Assembly: GCF_009696325.1 (NCBI RefSeq)
Contig: NZ_VUME01000008.1
Span: 1 to 64,000, forward strand
DNA length: 64,000 nt
Origin: Collinsella sp. WCA1-178-WT-3 (M1)
Lineage (GTDB): Bacteria; Actinomycetota; Coriobacteriia; Coriobacteriales; Coriobacteriaceae
Reading direction: 5' to 3'
Positions 61,500 through 64,000 of the stretch are shown one piece after another; the first letter of the stretch is position 1; each line of letters starts with the position of its first letter. Position numbers and translations under genes: made by a program. The notes under the pieces were generated by a model that did no database searches, was not told the origin of the DNA, and saw only the letters and a list, made by a program, of their open reading frames with translations.

Positions 61500-61868
61500 A
61501 TGGTTGCCGTAATAGACAAGAAACTCGTTTTCGGACGCGAACAGGTGCTGACTTCGACGCAGGCAAGCAAAAATTTTGGCGAAGCGAGACGTCGCGCTCG
61601 AAGGGAGCCGCAATTTGTCTCAGACAGGAACGATGGCATCGATACTGTTATCGTCGGCTTCGACGAGTTCGAAGCGATGGCGGTTGAACTCGAACAGCTC
61701 CGAGAGGAGCGCCTGCACGCCATAGCCGCTGCAAGGCTCGCGCAGGGCGACGCTGAATCGAATCGCAAGGGCATCCCGTTCTCCTATACCGTGGGACGTG
61801 AGAGGTTCGAGACCATGCTAGAAGCCGAGGCGACCGATCCCATTTCCGACGAGGAGCTGTTCGAGTGA
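61500..61868 (+). CDS. Phd/YefM-like antitoxin
   Basis: A 122-residue protein with the Phd-type start VLTSTQASKNFGEARRRARR, then IDTVIVGFDEFEAM as in YefM/Phd DNA-binding folds, and an acidic C-terminal tail that would wrap the toxin. AAGGAGG is 5-6 bases upstream of ATG 61500. It overlaps the RelE gene by 4 bp (GTGA) and should bind the TACGTATT sites upstream. Confidence 0.82.
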   Translation: MVAVIDKKLVFGREQVLTSTQASKNFGEARRRARREPQFVSDRNDGIDTVIVGFDEFEAMAVELEQLREERLHAIAAARLAQGDAESNRKGIPFSYTVGRERFETMLEAEATDPISDEELFE

Positions 61869-62179
61869 GCGTGGCTAGGTTTAAAGTTGAGTTTTACGAC
61901 AAGACTGCCGAGAAAGAGTATCTGTCACTCGATGGCTCGGTCCGCGCTATGGTGAACAAAGGTATTGCGCGTCTTGCACTTCGAGCCGATGAAATTGGTA
62001 AGCCACTTTCGGGTCTTCTTGCAGGTTGTAGGGAACTTAAGTTTCGCACTGATGGCATTCGCGTAATTTATCGCATCCGCGATGGGCACGTCGAAGTGGT
62101 TCAAATCATCGCAATAGGTGCAAGGGACAAGGACAAGGTTTTCGACCTGGCATCTAGACGCCTGGACAGCGATGATTGA
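61865..62179 (+). CDS. RelE/ParE-family toxin
   Basis: A 104-residue toxin: FKVEFYDKTAEKEYLSLDG, GKPLSGLLAGCRELKFRTDG, then IRVIYRIRDGHVEVVQIIAI and the C-terminal RDKDKVF that carries catalytic basic residues in RelE. It likely cleaves mRNA at the ribosome. The start is GTG, overlapping the antitoxin stop. Confidence 0.88.
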   Translation: MSVARFKVEFYDKTAEKEYLSLDGSVRAMVNKGIARLALRADEIGKPLSGLLAGCRELKFRTDGIRVIYRIRDGHVEVVQIIAIGARDKDKVFDLASRRLDSDD

Positions 62180-62263
62180 TTGCCTCAAGAAAAATCTATT
62201 TAGATTGCATGGTCAAAATGCTCGGGTTAAACGCTCGGATTCAGACTGCAGAAGGACGGCGTG

Positions 62264-62485
62264 ATGAAAACGTTAAATGCAACGACATGCCCTGATAGTT
62301 GTTGCAGCAATTATCCTGAAAGCATGACTTTTTGCGGCTGTACAGCTGATGCAACCGACTCCACCGCGCCGAAAGCGCCCCGTACTTTACCCGATGATCT
62401 GGACAGTATCGCCTTGCTCGACGAGGTCATTCAGTCAACTATTGTGGGCATGCCCAACGCGCTCAGGCTCTTGGAGAACTCATGA
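62264..62485 (+). CDS. Small Cys-rich protein preceding Doc/Fic (possible antitoxin)
   Basis: A 73-residue protein with five Cys in its first third (TCPDSCCSN, FCGCTADAT) and an acidic helix near the end (DDLDSIALLDEVIQS). GAAGGA precedes ATG 62264. It overlaps the Fic gene start by 4 bp, the position of an antitoxin. It has neither a Phd fold nor the [S/T]xxxE[G/N] inhibitor motif of FicA-type antitoxins, so the role is unproven. Confidence 0.55.
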   Translation: MKTLNATTCPDSCCSNYPESMTFCGCTADATDSTAPKAPRTLPDDLDSIALLDEVIQSTIVGMPNALRLLENS

Positions 62486-62997
62486 TGGCGGCTACGCAGC
62501 GGAGCGCTCATCCGTTCGCGCCGCTCGCGTTCGATGATGCCGGTTCGCTCGAAGCTATGGCCGCGGCCGTGATGCGCCTACACAGCACGCTGATGACGGT
62601 CGGGCGCTGCTATACAACCGACGCCACAGGCGGCCGGGCCGCGCTTGAGCTTGGACGCGTCGAGTCCGTGCTTGCGGGTGCATTCTGTACGATATTCGGC
62701 CAATCGCCGGCCGACCGCTTCGCAGACATCTTTGACCAGATCACCTACGTGGCAGAGCACATGGTCAAGGACCACATCTTTGAGGACGGTAACAAACGCA
62801 CCAGCCTTGTCTTTGCGTTGTCTGTCCTAAGGTTCGCCGGCACTCCGGTCGTGCTGTCCGACAGCTCCGAGCCCAAAGACAACCAGTACTACGTCTGGAT
62901 CCAAGACCTCGTATCCGGAAACCGCTCTCGCGCCGATCTCGCGGAAGAGCTTAGGCGCAATTGCGTTGTGTGTCTCGACTGCGCTTCGCCCGTATAG
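62482..62997 (+). CDS. Doc/Fic-domain toxin
   Basis: A 171-residue Fic-fold protein. The motif HIFEDGNKRTSLVFAL (His 98) matches Doc (HxFxxGNKR) and is complete, so it should transfer AMP or phosphate to a target such as EF-Tu. The N-terminal part LELGRVESVLAGAFCTIFGQ is typical of Doc-like proteins. ATG overlaps the upstream gene's TGA. It lies between the RelE module and tRNA-Val. Confidence 0.87.
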   Translation: MMAATQRSAHPFAPLAFDDAGSLEAMAAAVMRLHSTLMTVGRCYTTDATGGRAALELGRVESVLAGAFCTIFGQSPADRFADIFDQITYVAEHMVKDHIFEDGNKRTSLVFALSVLRFAGTPVVLSDSSEPKDNQYYVWIQDLVSGNRSRADLAEELRRNCVVCLDCASPV

Positions 62998-63208
62998 AAT
63001 CAAACCTTCCGCACGCTGGTTACTGAATGGATTGGACACCGCATGGAACTCCCTAGCACCCTGTGCAGCAATGTGTATGACTTCGCGTTTTGTCCCGAGA
63101 CTTCCTGGATTAAGCGATAAATGGTGGTTTAGCTGCAGGTTTGCCGGTTTCTTTGGTTGCTTTGGTTTGGCTGGAGCCCACGAATTTAAAATCGAGGGCA
63201 AAAAGTTC

Positions 63209-63238
63209 TTGGTAAACCGCGCGCGGCTATGTTAGTAT
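63209..63238 (+). promoter_or_regulatory. Promoter of tRNA-Val
   Basis: TTGGTA (63209-63214) and TAGTAT (63233-63238) are separated by 18 bp, with the tRNA starting 21 bp further on. Confidence 0.5.
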
Positions 63239-63258
63239 CTCTTTTGCCGAAAGGCGAC

Positions 63259-63333
63259 GGGCGATTGGCTCAGGGGTAGAGCATATCCTTCACACGGATG
63301 GGGTCACAAGTTCGAATCTTGTATCGCCCACCA
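63259..63333 (+). tRNA. tRNA-Val (anticodon CAC)
   Basis: A 75-nt cloverleaf: acceptor stem GGGCGAT/ATCGCCC, anticodon loop TTCACAC giving CAC, T loop TTCGAAT, and an encoded CCA. The anticodon identifies valine codon GUG. Confidence 0.95.
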
Positions 63334-63343
63334 TCAAAAGCAC

Positions 63344-63380
63344 AGGTCAGAGGTATTAAGCCTCTGGCCTTTTTCTTTTT
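63344..63380 (+). terminator. Rho-independent terminator of tRNA-Val
   Basis: AGGTCAGAGG and CCTCTGGCCT form a 10-bp stem with one G-T pair, followed by TTTTTCTTTTT. Confidence 0.88.
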
Positions 63381-63416
63381 GACACCAAGGGTGACACCAA
63401 AACTGACACCAAAAAT
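63381..63416. repeat. Three 12-bp direct repeats after tRNA-Val
   Basis: GACACCAA recurs at 63381, 63393 and 63405 with an exact 12-bp period. Such repeats just downstream of a tRNA can be integrase arm sites or the 3' relic of a tRNA-integrated element. The following 300 bp to 63715 hold nothing recognisable. Confidence 0.55.
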
Positions 63417-63715
63417 AAATCGTAGTCGTCTAAGGCGTCATTTTTTTCGCACCCTTTTTGCTGATGCTATCGCATGTTTTGTATAAAACGCATGCGTATT
63501 TTCATTGAATTCCCCATCTGATTCGAGCGCAAATGTGGAGACAGGGACCACACTCCCAGGGCTCCTGCCAGCGGATTTCTATCACACGAGGGATCTTCGG
63601 CAGAACTCGTCAAGCTATTGGTTTGCTTCCGGTACTTACCCGCATGATGGCCCAGTAGATTATCGGCCATGCCCGTGATCCACACGGCCCGCGGCCGAAA
63701 CCAGGGGAGACGCAA

Positions 63716-64000
63716 ATGGACGAAATCGTCTGCGCAAACACCGCATTCCGCTACTGGCGCTGCCCACCGCAGGTGCGCGATCTCTACCCGCGCCTGCCCA
63801 ACTCCGAAGACGGCTGGCGAGCTCTATCCCAAGCCCCTTTCGTAACCGACGTCCTCAAGACCCCGATTATTACCACAACATTGCCCGGTGGCGTTAACTA
63901 CCATTCGGGATTACGGACGACAATCCACTGTGATGATGCTTCTGGGTTGGACAGCACGCTGGAAACCGCGATGAACTTTAGGGTTACCAATCCACTTGCG
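63716..64000 (+). CDS. Unidentified protein, runs off the window
   Basis: An open frame starts at ATG 63716 after CCAGGGGAG and stays open for all 95 codons to the window end. It reads MDEIVCANTAFRYWRCPPQV, then DLYPRLPNSEDGWRALSQAP. The (S/N)xAxRYWRxPP start resembles proteins common in Coriobacteriia that carry a C-terminal DUF559-type endonuclease domain, but the C-terminus is not in the window, so I assign no function. Confidence 0.65.
   Translation, partial: MDEIVCANTAFRYWRCPPQVRDLYPRLPNSEDGWRALSQAPFVTDVLKTPIITTTLPGGVNYHSGLRTTIHCDDASGLDSTLETAMNFRVTNPLA

Noticed and set aside
63298-63486. Frame starting inside tRNA-Val
   Set aside because: It translates the tRNA 3' half and terminator; the tRNA structure explains the sequence. 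The Thr-Pro repeats it encodes are the 12-bp repeats reported above.

Overview
The window comes from a GC-rich Gram-positive gut actinobacterium, most probably a Collinsella or close Coriobacteriia relative. This is inferred from base composition, gene families and layout; no 16S gene is present. Two tRNA genes are visible: Ala(GGC) at 32933-33008 and Val(CAC) at 63259-63333. Bases 1-32700 are mostly core genome. Bases 33000-63700 are accessory: a long surface-polysaccharide operon followed by a patchwork of IS wrecks, defence-like genes and toxin-antitoxin modules ending at tRNA-Val.

Core part. A truncated IS256-family transposase opens the window. Next, on the minus strand, come an L,D-transpeptidase, an HlyD-like adaptor, a MacB-type ATPase and a MacB-type permease, then a one-chain L-serine dehydratase and metK. 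On the plus strand follow gltX, priA, def, fmt and rsmB. A minus-strand glycogen locus comes next: glgB, glgP, glgC, glgD, glgA and a GH13-GH77 fusion enzyme. It holds synthesis, branching, phosphorolysis and debranching/transglycosylation functions in one direction. GlgA and GlgB both carry long Lys/Ala/Thr-rich, histone-like tails. A HAD phosphatase and thiamine pyrophosphokinase close the core part. Many intergenic gaps hold long perfect or near-perfect palindromes, including two 111-bp copies of one element in opposite orientation.

Polysaccharide operon (33798-53414, plus strand). A LoaP/NusG-type antiterminator gene follows a structured leader of about 700 bp. It is followed by a membrane-bound UDP-GlcNAc 4,6-dehydratase, an aminotransferase and an initiating sugar-phosphate transferase. 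Then come an ATP-grasp enzyme, a PaaK/CapK-like adenylating enzyme, a CapA-like metallophosphatase and a GT4 glycosyltransferase. FnlA/CapE, a second ATP-grasp enzyme, FnlB/CapF, another GT4, a Wzy-like polymerase, a hexapeptide acetyltransferase and a Wzx flippase follow. FnlC/CapG and Ugd are last, ahead of a strong terminator. FnlA, FnlB and FnlC together predict UDP-L-FucNAc; Ugd predicts UDP-glucuronate. fnlB, fnlC and ugd are GC-rich while the genes between them are AT-rich, which suggests cassette exchange.

Accessory tail (53500-63715). It contains a solo IS256-type terminal repeat, a sortase-anchored beta-helix protein with an LPKTA signal, and a translationally coupled AAA-ATPase/TOPRIM pair that looks like an anti-phage system. 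An IS256 element wrecked by an IS21 insertion follows, then a truncated SIR2-like defence relic, a DUF4160 pair, a solo MNT nucleotidyltransferase, Phd/RelE and Doc/Fic toxin-antitoxin modules, and tRNA-Val. Three 12-bp repeats just after tRNA-Val may mark integration history. A gene of unknown function runs off the right end.
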